A stretch of DNA of 64,000 nt from Bacillota bacterium (GTDB taxonomy: Bacteria; Bacillota; Clostridia; Lachnospirales; Lachnospiraceae). Location of the stretch: the NCBI GenBank assembly GCA_023415655.1, contig JAEZKD010000220.1, positions 1 through 64,000 on the forward strand. Reading direction: 5' to 3'. Below, one piece after another: positions 9,098 to 18,074 of this stretch. Numbering within the stretch: position 1 is the stretch's first letter; the number at the start of each line of letters is the position of its first letter. The position numbers and the translations under genes were made by a program. The notes below the pieces were generated by a model, which saw nothing but the letters and a program-made list of their open reading frames with translations, was not told the DNA's origin and did no database searches.

Positions 9098-10561
9098 TTA
9101 GGATAGCTTTTCAATCGCAACACGAATACGTCTTAAACTCTCTTCCTTGCCAAGAATACTCATAATCTCATAAGCACCACCCGGAGTTGATTGCTTACCA
9201 GATACTGCAGTACGAACTGGCCATAAGCCCTGACCATTCTTAATTCCTTCTTCAGCAATGTAACCCATTAACAAGCTTTCAATTGCAGTAATGGAGTAAT
9301 CCTCCAACGCTTCAAACTTAGGTAAAACATCCTGCAATACCTTCAAGGAAGTCTCTGCATTCGTTTTCATTTTCTTATGAGTGTACATCTCAATATCATA
9401 CTCTGGCAACTCTTCAAAGAAGTCAATCATTGGCATAATATCTGGGAACACTTCAATTCTTGTCTTCACAAGATCAGCAATTGCCTTTAAATCATAATCT
9501 TTTGTCACTACCTTAGATACATAAGGAAGTGCATACTCATAATATTCTTCGTGGTCCATCTTCTTGATATACTCACTATTCATCCAGCGAAGCTTTTGCA
9601 TATCGAATACCGATGGTGATTTATTAATATGATGATAGTCAAATTCTTGAATTAATTGCTCAAGGCTAAAGATTTCCTCATTCGAAGAAGAACTCCAACC
9701 TAACAATGCAATAAAGTTAACGATTGCCTCTGTTACAAAGCCTTGCTCGATTAGATCTTCAAAAGAAGAGTGTCCACTTCTCTTAGAAAGCTTCTGATGC
9801 TCTTCATTTGTAATCAATGGACAGTGAATGTAAATAGGCTCTTCCCAACCAAATGCCTGATACAATCTTGTATACTTTGGTGTACTTGATAGGTATTCAT
9901 TACCTCGTACAACGTGGGTAATCTCCATCAAATGATCATCAATTACATTCGCAAAATTATACGTTGGGAATCCATCGGACTTGATTAATATCATATCGTC
10001 TAATTCAGCATTCTCAACAGTAATATCTCCATAGATAGCATCTGAGAAGGTGGTTGTCCCTTCGGTAGGCATGTTCTGGCGAATCACATATGGCATACCA
10101 GCATCAAGATTAGCTTGTACTTGCTCCTTGCTAAGATGTAGACAGTGCTTATCGTATTTCGCAATTTCTTTGGATTCGCTTCCATCCTCTCCAACTGCAC
10201 TCTTTAAGCTTTCCAGGCGTTCCTTTGTACAAAAGCAGTAGTAAGCTTCACCTTTTTCTACTAATTGCTTCGCATATTCAAGATAAATTCCACTCGCCTG
10301 ACGTTCACTCTGAACGTAAGGCCCAAAGCCCTTATCTTTGTCCGGGCCTTCATCATGAATTAAGCCTGTCTTTTCAAGTGTACGATAAATAATCTCCGTA
10401 GCACCTTCTACATAACGTTCCTGATCTGTGTCCTCTATTCTTAAAATAAAATCTCCGCCTTCATGTTTCGCAATTAAGAACTCATAAAGAGCGGTTCTTA
10501 GATTTCCGACGTGCATTCTTCCTGTTGGGCTAGGTGCATATCTCGTTCTGACTTTGCTCAT
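9098..10561 (-). CDS. gltX: Glutamyl-tRNA synthetase
   Basis: A class I aminoacyl-tRNA synthetase of 487 residues that charges tRNA-Glu. The HIGH-type motif reads APSPTGRMHVGNLRTALYE near the N-terminus and the KMSKS-type motif reads KLSKRSG in the middle; the C-terminal half is the helical anticodon-binding region. I place the start at MSKVRTRYAPSPTG (codon at 10559-10561), because AAGGTGGG lies at proper spacing just upstream. A start 13 codons further upstream has no convincing ribosome site. The gene is monocistronic with its own terminator. In many Firmicutes GltX also forms Glu-tRNA-Gln for the amidotransferase route; that role cannot be judged here. Confidence 0.95.
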   Translation of the reverse strand: MSKVRTRYAPSPTGRMHVGNLRTALYEFLIAKHEGGDFILRIEDTDQERYVEGATEIIYRTLEKTGLIHDEGPDKDKGFGPYVQSERQASGIYLEYAKQLVEKGEAYYCFCTKERLESLKSAVGEDGSESKEIAKYDKHCLHLSKEQVQANLDAGMPYVIRQNMPTEGTTTFSDAIYGDITVENAELDDMILIKSDGFPTYNFANVIDDHLMEITHVVRGNEYLSSTPKYTRLYQAFGWEEPIYIHCPLITNEEHQKLSKRSGHSSFEDLIEQGFVTEAIVNFIALLGWSSSSNEEIFSLEQLIQEFDYHHINKSPSVFDMQKLRWMNSEYIKKMDHEEYYEYALPYVSKVVTKDYDLKAIADLVKTRIEVFPDIMPMIDFFEELPEYDIEMYTHKKMKTNAETSLKVLQDVLPKFEALEDYSITAIESLLMGYIAEEGIKNGQGLWPVRTAVSGKQSTPGGAYEIMSILGKEESLRRIRVAIEKLS

Positions 10562-10659
10562 TGTTTTACCCACCTTTTCATTGTGATTAATTACATACAC
10601 CTACTATAAGGTATCCGAAAAAATCTGTCAAGATTCCAGTAAAGAATACATACACTCAT

Positions 10660-11850
10660 TTAATTTTCATATTTTCTAGAAACCTTGTCGATTGGAATCC
10701 CTTCCTCACAACAAACCTCTGCATAGTAAAGTTGACTGATAACGAAGTAACCAACAAAACAAACTAAGAATACAACTGTGATTGTCGTCGGAATTCGCAA
10801 GCCTGCATTCACTTCCTTACTTAGTCCAAATAGCGAAAGCTTAGCAAATAGCTGAAGTATCCAAGTTCCTACCATTGATAAAAAGCCACTGAATGCAAAT
10901 AGTCCCATTGTATTATGAAATGCTACAGCAATATGAAAACGATTCCTTCTAGAAATTAGTTCAAACACATAGCGAATCATTGCACGAACCGCCAATAAAA
11001 GAGGGAGTAGAGATATAATAGCAATCATCATCTGTAGCAACTCTAAGGTATTACTCTCATAAGACGAGGTAACAACAAAACCACCCACCCATGAATCAAA
11101 CCTTGGTTTTTTACTCCCAAAACAAAAGTCAACCAGATAAATTGCACGTAGAACCATTGGAATCATTGCAACAAGATAAAAGCAAAAAGTAATACTTTGA
11201 TAAAACGTACTCTTCTTCATATAATTCATTGGTTCTTCTTCTTTTGGATATATAATATATTCTGCATTCATACGATAACAAACTTCATCATAATAACGTA
11301 TATTAAAGAGATATTGACCAGTAAAGCATAACACACACATAAGAATAGGAATGATCGTAATCGTCACTGGATTATAACCAAATGGAACCTTATCTCCTTG
11401 ATTTTGTATCAATATTTCATTCCTTGCAACATACGTCATAATGAGTTCTGTTAGTATAAATAGCACGCTAGAGAACATGCCAAGCTGACAGTATTTTTTC
11501 ATAGCAAGATATGTATTTTTAACACTCTTTTTTGTAATCACAAGATACCAAAATCGAAATAAAGTAGGGATGGCAATGAGATATAACACGATTGGTATTA
11601 AAAACATAAGCACCGAATAATCAAATTCGTCTACGTCTGTAAATTCTGTTACATTAGCTAAGAACCGCTTGAATTCAAATAAAAAATAACTCCCCTTACT
11701 TCCGTCACGAACCGAAATAGACAGCCATGGTAAAAACATAAGTGCAGTTGTTAAGATCGTAATGATTTTACTCCCATTTAAGTAAAAATCAATCGGATCT
11801 CTCCTAACTTTCATTGAAGTCAGCTTATCGTTGCTCACGCCAGTTTTCAT
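10660..11850 (-). CDS. Multi-pass membrane protein of unknown function
   Basis: I do not recognise a family. The 396-residue protein has about eight hydrophobic segments, starting with IITILTTALMFLPWLSISV and ending with TTITVVFLVCFVGYFVISQLYYAEV. There are two clusters of charged loops, including NAEYIIYPKEEEPMNYMKK. The segments seem to fall into two similar halves (FYLNGSKIITIL at the start, FHIAVAFHNTMGLFAF late), but that is only an impression. The start at 11848-11850 is chosen because GGAGGT precedes it at 7 nt; an ORF start 36 codons further up lacks a ribosome site. The zinc-ribbon membrane protein at 12018 is on the same strand 168 bp upstream, so the two may be co-transcribed. Confidence 0.7.
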   Translation of the reverse strand: MKTGVSNDKLTSMKVRRDPIDFYLNGSKIITILTTALMFLPWLSISVRDGSKGSYFLFEFKRFLANVTEFTDVDEFDYSVLMFLIPIVLYLIAIPTLFRFWYLVITKKSVKNTYLAMKKYCQLGMFSSVLFILTELIMTYVARNEILIQNQGDKVPFGYNPVTITIIPILMCVLCFTGQYLFNIRYYDEVCYRMNAEYIIYPKEEEPMNYMKKSTFYQSITFCFYLVAMIPMVLRAIYLVDFCFGSKKPRFDSWVGGFVVTSSYESNTLELLQMMIAIISLLPLLLAVRAMIRYVFELISRRNRFHIAVAFHNTMGLFAFSGFLSMVGTWILQLFAKLSLFGLSKEVNAGLRIPTTITVVFLVCFVGYFVISQLYYAEVCCEEGIPIDKVSRKYEN

Positions 11851-12017
11851 CTTAATACCTCCTCTGAATCGATTACCCACATAATTACACATAGTTATCA
11901 TATCATTTGCCAATAAAAAAATCAACAATTTATGTAAGTATTTACAAGATATTTCCATCCTTAAACACCTAATAAAATCATTGATTTTTATTGATTATTC
12001 GCTATTTATATTGTGTT

Positions 12018-12557
12018 CTACATACCATATATACCTTCTAACATAGTAGCATAATCACCCATAAATCCACCACTCATAAGAGCAAACATGATAACAATCA
12101 TAATAAGCACGAATACAAGCGTAGCTCTTGCCCAGTTCTTCTTCGTTGGTGCAACATTCGATCCAAATCCCCATGAAAATAACAGAACAAGAAATAGTAT
12201 GGTTCCTACCATTGGAATAAAAGGTAATAGATAAATAATCATCCAATTACCAAATGTCATAGTAGCATTCTTCCCACTAAAGAAGCCACCACCTCTTGGG
12301 ACTGTAACTTCCTTTAAGGCAGCGTGAGGAATCTGATCCTTTGCATAGGTTTGATTTTGTTCTGTCTGAGCACTTTGGTAATTGCCAAATGCTTGCTGTT
12401 GATGGGATTGGTCCCCTGCAGTTGTATATCCTGCATGTTTATGCATATCCTCTTCTAGAATTCTATTATCCATCCCAGGACGAAATGATGCACCACAATA
12501 CTCACAGAAATTTGCTTCCTCATTCCCGATTGTTCTTCCACATACTTTACAAATCAT
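12018..12557 (-). CDS. Zinc-ribbon membrane protein
   Basis: A 179-residue protein that starts with a zinc ribbon (CKVCGRTIGNEEANFCEYCG, two CxxC pairs at about residues 3-22). A Gln/Tyr/His-rich linker to about residue 85 follows. Two membrane segments come next (WMIIYLLPFIPMVGTILFLVLLFSW and ATLVFVLIMIVIMFALMSGG). This N-terminal zinc-ribbon plus membrane-tail design is common among Firmicute proteins of unknown function. Family knowledge suggests a structural or envelope role at most. The start follows a GGGGAT site. It lies upstream of the unknown membrane protein and may be co-transcribed with it. Confidence 0.75.
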   Translation of the reverse strand: MICKVCGRTIGNEEANFCEYCGASFRPGMDNRILEEDMHKHAGYTTAGDQSHQQQAFGNYQSAQTEQNQTYAKDQIPHAALKEVTVPRGGGFFSGKNATMTFGNWMIIYLLPFIPMVGTILFLVLLFSWGFGSNVAPTKKNWARATLVFVLIMIVIMFALMSGGFMGDYATMLEGIYGM

Positions 12558-12744
12558 ACGTAATCTATCCCCACTTCCTAAAAAATATCCACAATCTCAG
12601 TCATATAAAGAAGTATACCATCTTTTCTTCTTTTATCAAATGAAATATTTATGAACAGTAAGTTTAACTATGAATAGCTATGTTCTCATCGTAGTGCGCC
12701 TATTTATTGCAAATTATGTAACTGGCGCTCAATAACCCTTTCAA

Positions 12745-12778
12745 ACACATAAAAATAGAGCTGACATAAATCAGCTTA
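12745..12778 (-). terminator. Probable terminator of the rnf operon
   Basis: On the minus strand AAGCTGATTTATGTCAGCT forms a 6-7 bp hairpin followed by CTATTTTTATG. It lies about 95 bp beyond the rnfB stop. Confidence 0.6.
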
Positions 12779-12782
12779 TATT

Positions 12783-12835
12783 CTCATAATATACTACCTT
12801 GGATATCTAAGGTAGCCAATGTAGTATATTATGAG
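12783..12835. repeat. Nested palindrome between rnfB and its terminator
   Basis: Outer arms of 15 bp (12783-12797 and 12821-12835) are perfectly complementary. Inside lies a second 7-bp inverted repeat (12794-12800 and 12809-12815) that shares four bases with the outer left arm. The RNA could therefore fold in two overlapping ways. Confidence 0.75.
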
Positions 12836-12869
12836 ACTTAAACTTCAACTATGCAACAGCTCTTGTTAA

Positions 12870-13682
12870 TTAAAGAATAATCTTACGTGGACAAACTTCT
12901 GCACATTTTCCACATCTTGTACACTTAGAGTAATCAATATGGGCAAGATTGTCTTCCACTGTGATTGCATCCACTTCACATGCTTTCACACAAAGTTTAC
13001 ATGCGATACAACCTACGCTACAACCCGCATTCACATCTTTACCCTTATCATGAGAAGCACATTTTACCTTATAATCTGCACTTACTGGAACCATCTCAAT
13101 TAAGTTCTGAGGACATTCAGTAACACATTTACCACAAGCAACACACTTCTCTTTATCTACGACAGCGATTCCATCTACGATATGGATTGCATCAAACTCA
13201 CAGACTCTTACGCAGCTACCGTAACCCATACATCCATATCTACAGATTTTTTCACTCTGCCCTGGAATGTGTTCCATCTTTCTACAGTCCTTGATTCCAT
13301 GATAATGGAATTTAATATTTGTCTTATCGCAAGAACCATGACAGCGAACAAATGCAACGTTACGTTCCTTTTCTTCTGCAGCCACACCCATCACTTCACC
13401 AATCTGTGCATGAATGTCACTGCTGGCAACTGGACATCCACTTACTGGTGCTTCACCATTAGCAATTGCATTGGCAAGTGCATCACACCCTGCATATCCA
13501 CATCCACCACAGTTATTCCCTGGTAATAATTCACGAACTCTAATCTCTTTTTCATCTACAGGAACAGAGAATATTTTCGCTGCTATACCAAGTAACACAC
13601 CAATAATTAATCCAGTAATACCAACAACAGCACCTGCTGTTACAATTCCACTAAAGCTAAAAGCAAGAATTCCAATACTCAT
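12870..13682 (-). CDS. rnfB: Rnf complex subunit B, electron-entry iron-sulfur protein
   Basis: RnfB accepts electrons from reduced ferredoxin for the membrane-bound ferredoxin:NAD+ oxidoreductase. The 270-residue sequence shows an N-terminal membrane helix (AGAVVGITGLIIGVLLGIAAKIF) and a 4Fe-4S domain with NNCGGCGYAGCDALANAI and a later Cys-Pro. Several ferredoxin-like clusters follow: CRYGCMGYGSCVRVCEF, CVACGKCVTECP, CSVGCIACKLCVKACE and CTRCGKCAEVCP. The start follows AAGGAGGAT. It is the last gene of rnfCDGEAB, 18 bp after rnfA, as in clostridial operons. Nothing is missing from the cysteine set. Confidence 0.95.
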   Translation of the reverse strand: MSIGILAFSFSGIVTAGAVVGITGLIIGVLLGIAAKIFSVPVDEKEIRVRELLPGNNCGGCGYAGCDALANAIANGEAPVSGCPVASSDIHAQIGEVMGVAAEEKERNVAFVRCHGSCDKTNIKFHYHGIKDCRKMEHIPGQSEKICRYGCMGYGSCVRVCEFDAIHIVDGIAVVDKEKCVACGKCVTECPQNLIEMVPVSADYKVKCASHDKGKDVNAGCSVGCIACKLCVKACEVDAITVEDNLAHIDYSKCTRCGKCAEVCPRKIIL

Positions 13683-13700
13683 CTTAAGAATCCTCCTTTT

Positions 13701-14273
13701 CTATAACAATCCGGCAAAGCCCATAAACGCGATGGACATAAGACCGGCTGTAATTAATACAATTGGAGAACCCTGGAAGGACTTAGTAATTTTATTATAC
13801 TGGATACGTTCACGTACACCCGCCATAATTACAATTGCAATTAAGAAACCAACGGAGGTACCTAAACCATAGATAATACCAGTTAAAATGTCATTGCCCT
13901 TTTGAACGTTCGTAATAGCAACACCTAATACTGCACAGTTTGTTGTGATTAATGGAAGATATACACCAAGTGCACTGTATAAGCTTGGACTGAATTTCTT
14001 TAAGAACATTTCAATAAACTGAACTAACGCTGCAATCACGATAATGAAAACAATTGTCTTCATATAAGTTAAGTTTAATACTTCAAGTAGCTTATATATT
14101 AAGCTAGTTAATGCACTTGCCACAGTAATAACAAACACTACTGCGCCGCCCATACCAGCAGCTGTACTAGTCTTTTTGGATACACCAAGGAATGGACATA
14201 AGCCAAGGAATTGACTTAGTACGACGTTATTGACAAGTGCTGCTGAAATAAGCACGATTAATAATTCTTTCAT
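13701..14273 (-). CDS. rnfA: Rnf complex subunit A, membrane protein
   Basis: A 190-residue integral membrane protein with six hydrophobic helices (MKELLIVLISAALVNNVVLSQFLGLCPFLGVSKK at the start). The conserved cysteine regions LGLCPFLG and TTNCAVLG match RnfA/NqrE, where paired cysteines from RnfA and RnfE hold an intramembrane iron-sulfur cluster. It carries electrons across the membrane during sodium- or proton-coupled ferredoxin oxidation. The start follows AGGGGGA. It lies 15 bp downstream of rnfE and 18 bp upstream of rnfB. Confidence 0.95.
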   Translation of the reverse strand: MKELLIVLISAALVNNVVLSQFLGLCPFLGVSKKTSTAAGMGGAVVFVITVASALTSLIYKLLEVLNLTYMKTIVFIIVIAALVQFIEMFLKKFSPSLYSALGVYLPLITTNCAVLGVAITNVQKGNDILTGIIYGLGTSVGFLIAIVIMAGVRERIQYNKITKSFQGSPIVLITAGLMSIAFMGFAGLL

Positions 14274-14288
14274 CTAAATCTTTCCCCC

Positions 14289-15077
14289 TTATTTGCTTTC
14301 TGTATTCTGTGCTGCTTTCGCCTCCGCTGCTTTCTTTGCTGCGGCTGCTTTTTCTTCAGCTAAACGCTTTGCTTCTTCCTGTTTTTTTGCTTCAATTTCA
14401 ATGTGATTTTCAGCACAAGTAGAACCCGAACAGGAACCACAGTTTCCACCACAAGCAAGCTCAGACTTCTCTGGAACATTCGTAGCAGACTTTAATTTTA
14501 ACTTGTTCTGAATTGCTGTTAACATTGCTAATACAAAGAAGGCACCAGGAGCAAGTACAAAAATAGAAAGTGTTTCAAAGTTTTCAGGTAATACACGATT
14601 ACCAAATACTGCACCATTACCAAGGAACTCACGGAACATACCGATTAAGGTAAGACCTACCGTAAATCCAAGACCCATACCAATACCATCGAAGATAGAT
14701 GGGAATACTGGGTTTTTAGACGCATATGCTTCTGCACGACCCAAAATAATACAGTTTACTACGATAAGAGGAATATATATACCAAGTGCATCATTCAAGG
14801 ATGGAATAAAACCTTTTAACAGTAATTCCACAATTGTAACGAAAGATGCCACTACTACGATAAAGGCTGGCATTCTTACTTTATCAGGAATCACTTTACG
14901 TAGCATAGAAATTAACATATTGGACATTATTAATACAACAGTTGTTGTTAAGCCCATACCCATACCATTAATAGCTGAGGTTGTAACCGCAAGTGTCGGA
15001 CACATACCAAGCATTAAAATGAAGGTAGGATTTTCCTTAATAATACCATTGTATAAACGTTCTAAACACTTATTCAC
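14289..15077 (-). CDS. rnfE: Rnf complex subunit E with cysteine-rich C-terminal tail
   Basis: The first 200 or so residues are a typical RnfE (NKCLERLYNGIIKENPTFIL, GMCPTLAVTTSA, VVNCIILGRAEA), homologous to RnfA and holding its half of the intramembrane Fe-S site. I choose the GTG start at 15075-15077 (VNKCLERL), because GGAGG lies 8 nt upstream; it overlaps the end of rnfG by 8 bp. An ATG 8 codons further up (15101) is possible. After the last helix comes a tail not seen in textbook RnfE: a C-x3-C-x2-C-x4-C cluster (ACGGNCGSCSGSTC), then about 45 residues of Ala, Lys and Glu. The tail should lie in the cytoplasm and may bind metal or contact RnfB or RnfC; that is inference. Confidence 0.93.
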   Translation of the reverse strand: MNKCLERLYNGIIKENPTFILMLGMCPTLAVTTSAINGMGMGLTTTVVLIMSNMLISMLRKVIPDKVRMPAFIVVVASFVTIVELLLKGFIPSLNDALGIYIPLIVVNCIILGRAEAYASKNPVFPSIFDGIGMGLGFTVGLTLIGMFREFLGNGAVFGNRVLPENFETLSIFVLAPGAFFVLAMLTAIQNKLKLKSATNVPEKSELACGGNCGSCSGSTCAENHIEIEAKKQEEAKRLAEEKAAAAKKAAEAKAAQNTESK

Positions 15078-15723
15078 GAACGACACCTCCAATTCCTTCA
15101 TTCATTAATTCACCTGCGAATGCAAGACCAGCATTGACTGTATTCGTAATAGCATTACTTGTAACCGTAGCACCACTGATTGCATTAATTTCAGAAGGTG
15201 AACTTTTATCTGCAGCTGCTTTGATTACCGTCAACTGATCTGCATTTACCTCTGTAAACTGACTTTTAAATGGTTCTTCTAGAGCCTTCATACCAAGACC
15301 AGCAGTTTCTGAGATTTGTAAAATTTCGATCTTAGTTAAGGTTCCATCTGCTTTCACACCCATAGAGAACTTGATATCTCCACCATAACCTGCATGTGAA
15401 GTAATTGTCATAACATAACCAATGGCATTGCCATTGCTATCTTTTGCAATACAGACTTCATTGATGGTTGTATCAGTAAATCCATTCTCTGTAAGAAAAT
15501 CGGCACTACTTGCAACCATAGAATTCAGTTCTTCATTCTTATCATCTACTAAAGCAGCTTCTGCATAAACTGCTGCATATGCTTGTGCTTTGGCTTCTGC
15601 TTCTCTTTTTGCAATGATATCCTTTGTGATTTCATAAACAAAGCCAAGAGAAAGTGCTGCAACTAAAGTAATTGCAAACAATGCAAAAGCATCTTTCATA
15701 AGGGAGGATTTTTTACTTTGCAT
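15070..15723 (-). CDS. rnfG: Rnf complex subunit G, covalent-FMN protein
   Basis: A 217-residue protein with one N-terminal membrane helix (DAFALFAITLVAALSLGFVYEI) and an outward-facing FMN-binding domain. The flavinylation signature SGATVTSNAI lies near residue 187, where the second Thr takes FMN through a phosphoester bond. It passes electrons on the outer face between RnfD and the RnfA/E pair. The start follows AGGAGGT and overlaps the end of rnfD by 11 bp, and its own end overlaps rnfE by 8 bp, so translation is probably coupled. A flavin transferase (ApbE) would be needed and is not in the window. Confidence 0.95.
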   Translation of the reverse strand: MQSKKSSLMKDAFALFAITLVAALSLGFVYEITKDIIAKREAEAKAQAYAAVYAEAALVDDKNEELNSMVASSADFLTENGFTDTTINEVCIAKDSNGNAIGYVMTITSHAGYGGDIKFSMGVKADGTLTKIEILQISETAGLGMKALEEPFKSQFTEVNADQLTVIKAAADKSSPSEINAISGATVTSNAITNTVNAGLAFAGELMNEGIGGVVRE

Positions 15724-16723
15724 GTTTCTTACCTCCTATTCCAAATGCGTTTGGAATTGATATCTTTTCAATCAATGGAACAAGTAGATTCGTGAAGATG
15801 ATTGCATAAGAAACACCTTCTGCGGAACCACCCCAAAGACGGAAAATACCTGTTAAACATCCAAGAATCAAACCAAATATAATCTGACCTAACTTTGTAA
15901 TTGGAGATGTTACATAATCCGTTGCCATAAAGAACGCACCAAGTATTAATCCACCACCAAGAACATGTGTTAAAATATAGTTCATATCAAGTCCATGACC
16001 ACCAAAAATTGCAATAAATACAGCAAAAGAACCGATATAAGTCAATGGAATACGTAAAGAAATCACTCTACGATATACAAGATAAATTGCTCCGATTAAT
16101 AGCATCATTGCACTTGTTTCACCAATAACACCACCTTTGAATCCAAAGAACATCTCTAAAATACTAGGAGTTGCTTCTCCAACTCTTAAGGCTGCTAATG
16201 GTGTCGCACCTGTAATTCCGTCTAATCCTGCAACACCGTAATTAAATAAGTACAATCCTTCATTGCTTACTTTGGAAGAAGCAAAGGAATTCACTGCAAA
16301 ATTAGTCATATGTGTTGTAAAACATATGGACAAGAAACATCTAGCTGCTAATGCTGGATTCATGAAATTCTGACCTAATCCACCATAAAGCATCTTAACT
16401 ACAATAATAGCAAACGTACCACCAATGATTGGCATCCAAATTGGAGCAGTTGCTGGAAGATTCATACCAAGTAATAAACCAGTAACCAAAGCTGAACATT
16501 CATATGGATGTTCAGGTACCTTCATAAATTTCTCATACAAAAACTCTGCAACCACACATGTTGTAACAGATACTAAGAGAATTAAAAATGCGGAGAAGCC
16601 GAATTGATATACACCGAATAAACTAGCTGGCATCAGTGCAAATGCGACATCTCTCATAATTTGTGCTGTCGTTACACCACTACGCAAATGTGGTGATGCA
16701 GAGACATTAAACATACCTTTCAA
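15713..16723 (-). CDS. rnfD: Rnf complex subunit D, membrane flavoprotein
   Basis: A 336-residue membrane protein with about nine hydrophobic segments. The N-terminus NVSASPHLRSG is typical of RnfD, and DGITGATPLAAL carries the Thr that binds FMN covalently. I place the start at a TTG (16721-16723), which gives LKGMFNVSAS, because GAGGTGG lies at good distance. An ATG three codons later and a TTG 18 codons earlier (16777, overlapping rnfC but without a ribosome site) are alternatives. The protein works in electron transfer across the membrane, coupled to ion pumping. It sits between rnfC and rnfG. Confidence 0.92.
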   Translation of the reverse strand: MKGMFNVSASPHLRSGVTTAQIMRDVAFALMPASLFGVYQFGFSAFLILLVSVTTCVVAEFLYEKFMKVPEHPYECSALVTGLLLGMNLPATAPIWMPIIGGTFAIIVVKMLYGGLGQNFMNPALAARCFLSICFTTHMTNFAVNSFASSKVSNEGLYLFNYGVAGLDGITGATPLAALRVGEATPSILEMFFGFKGGVIGETSAMMLLIGAIYLVYRRVISLRIPLTYIGSFAVFIAIFGGHGLDMNYILTHVLGGGLILGAFFMATDYVTSPITKLGQIIFGLILGCLTGIFRLWGGSAEGVSYAIIFTNLLVPLIEKISIPNAFGIGGKKHAK

Positions 16724-16751
16724 AGATTCCACCTCTTTCTGAATTCGTAAC

Positions 16752-18074
16752 TTATTTTTCACGTTTTCTTTCTTCAAGAATCGAGCGTCTTGTCTGCTTA
16801 AATGCTTGAGTTAAATAAATACCAGACGGACAGTTATAGGAACAGCAACCACATTCATAACATTCCATACCATGTAACTTCTCAAATCCTTCATGATCAA
16901 AACGAATTGCTGCCTCCATCATTTTCTGTGGAACCAAACCACAAGGACAGACCTGCACACAACGGCCGCAACGAATACAGTTTTGTAGAGGCATTTCTTC
17001 TACTTCATCCTTTAATAATGCAACCAATGCACTTGATAGCTTAGTAACAGGAACATCGAGACTAAAGAGTGCTAACCCCATCATCGGTCCTCCAGAGATG
17101 ATTTTTTCTGGAGTATCCACATATCCCCCTGCCGCTTCTAAAATTTCAGTATACGCAATACCAGTAGGAACGATAAAGTTTTGTGGTTCTTTGATAGCAT
17201 CGCCAGTCACAGTTAATACACGACGAATCAATGGAGTAGATTCTGAAACCGCAAGAGCAATTGAAATCAGCGTATCAACATTATTTACAATACATCCAAC
17301 ATCAAAAGGAAGCATAGAAGAGTTCATCTTTCTTCCTGTCATTGCATAAATTAAGTGTCGTTCTCCACCTTCTGGATACTTTGTCTTTAGAACACGAACT
17401 TCAATATTTTTTTCAAGAGCTGCTAGCTCTTTTAACTTCTTAATAGCATCTGGTTTATTATCTTCGATTCCAATAAGACCAGTCGCATTCGGAAACAAGG
17501 AAAGAACTATCTTTAACCCTTGAATTAGTCTTTCTGGTTGTTCTATCATCATGCGATAATCACTTGTAAGGTATGGTTCACACTCTGCACCATTTACAAT
17601 TACATAGTCAATCGCATTGTCATCTTTAGGTGTTAATTTGATATGTGTTGGGAATCCTGCTCCACCCATACCAACGATACCCGCTTCTTTTACAATATTG
17701 CGAATTTCTTCTTTGGATAATTTGGTATAATCTCTTTCGTTGCCCATACCGTCAATTGCCGTATACTCATTATCATTTTCTACAACAATGGATTCTACTA
17801 TCTTCCCATTCGCTGTTAATCTTGGCTCCACAGCTTTTACAGTACCTGAAACAGAACTAATGATACACGATGATACAACCCCATCTGCTTCACCGATTTT
17901 CTGACCAACAAGCACCTTGTCCCCTTTGGAAACAATTGGCTTGGCTGGGGTACCAATATGCTGAGACATTGGGAAAACCAGCTCCCCCTTAGGAAGCAAA
18001 ATCGTGGTAGTTTTTTCTTGCGTTAATTCTTTTCCCTCAAAAGGGTGAATACCGCCTCTAAACGTTCTTGCCAT
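16752..18074 (-). CDS. rnfC: Rnf complex subunit C, NADH-binding iron-sulfur protein
   Basis: A 440-residue peripheral subunit that delivers electrons to NAD+. It starts MARTFRGGIHPFEGK, the conserved RnfC N-terminus. GGAGFPTHIK is the glycine-rich NADH/FMN loop, and two 4Fe-4S motifs follow near the C-terminus (CIRCGRCVQVCP and CYECGCCSYNCP). The start at 18072-18074 is preceded by AAGGA at 6 nt; in-frame ATGs upstream add 22 residues without a ribosome site. It is the first gene of rnfCDGEAB. The C-terminus is short, without the long Ala/Lys repeats of gammaproteobacterial RnfC. A 5' leader of over 100 nt lies upstream; its promoter is not clear. Confidence 0.95.
   Translation of the reverse strand: MARTFRGGIHPFEGKELTQEKTTTILLPKGELVFPMSQHIGTPAKPIVSKGDKVLVGQKIGEADGVVSSCIISSVSGTVKAVEPRLTANGKIVESIVVENDNEYTAIDGMGNERDYTKLSKEEIRNIVKEAGIVGMGGAGFPTHIKLTPKDDNAIDYVIVNGAECEPYLTSDYRMMIEQPERLIQGLKIVLSLFPNATGLIGIEDNKPDAIKKLKELAALEKNIEVRVLKTKYPEGGERHLIYAMTGRKMNSSMLPFDVGCIVNNVDTLISIALAVSESTPLIRRVLTVTGDAIKEPQNFIVPTGIAYTEILEAAGGYVDTPEKIISGGPMMGLALFSLDVPVTKLSSALVALLKDEVEEMPLQNCIRCGRCVQVCPCGLVPQKMMEAAIRFDHEGFEKLHGMECYECGCCSYNCPSGIYLTQAFKQTRRSILEERKREK

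Larger units (their letters stand above)
12558..12869. other. Intergenic region downstream of rnfB
   Basis: There is no convincing gene in these 312 bp. It holds the rnf terminator (about 12745-12777), the nested palindrome at 12783-12835, and presumably the promoter of the zinc-ribbon gene in the left part. Confidence 0.6.

Noticed and set aside
12341..12643. 100-codon plus-strand frame across the zinc-ribbon gene
   Set aside because: It is antisense to the well-supported zinc-ribbon gene and has no start signal.
13182..13526. Open frames antisense to rnfB and rnfA
   Set aside because: They are mirror images of the conserved cysteine-rich coding frames and have no ribosome sites.
16724..16777. 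Upstream TTG start of rnfD
   Set aside because: No ribosome site precedes it and the added residues are not conserved in RnfD; TTG at 16723 is better placed.
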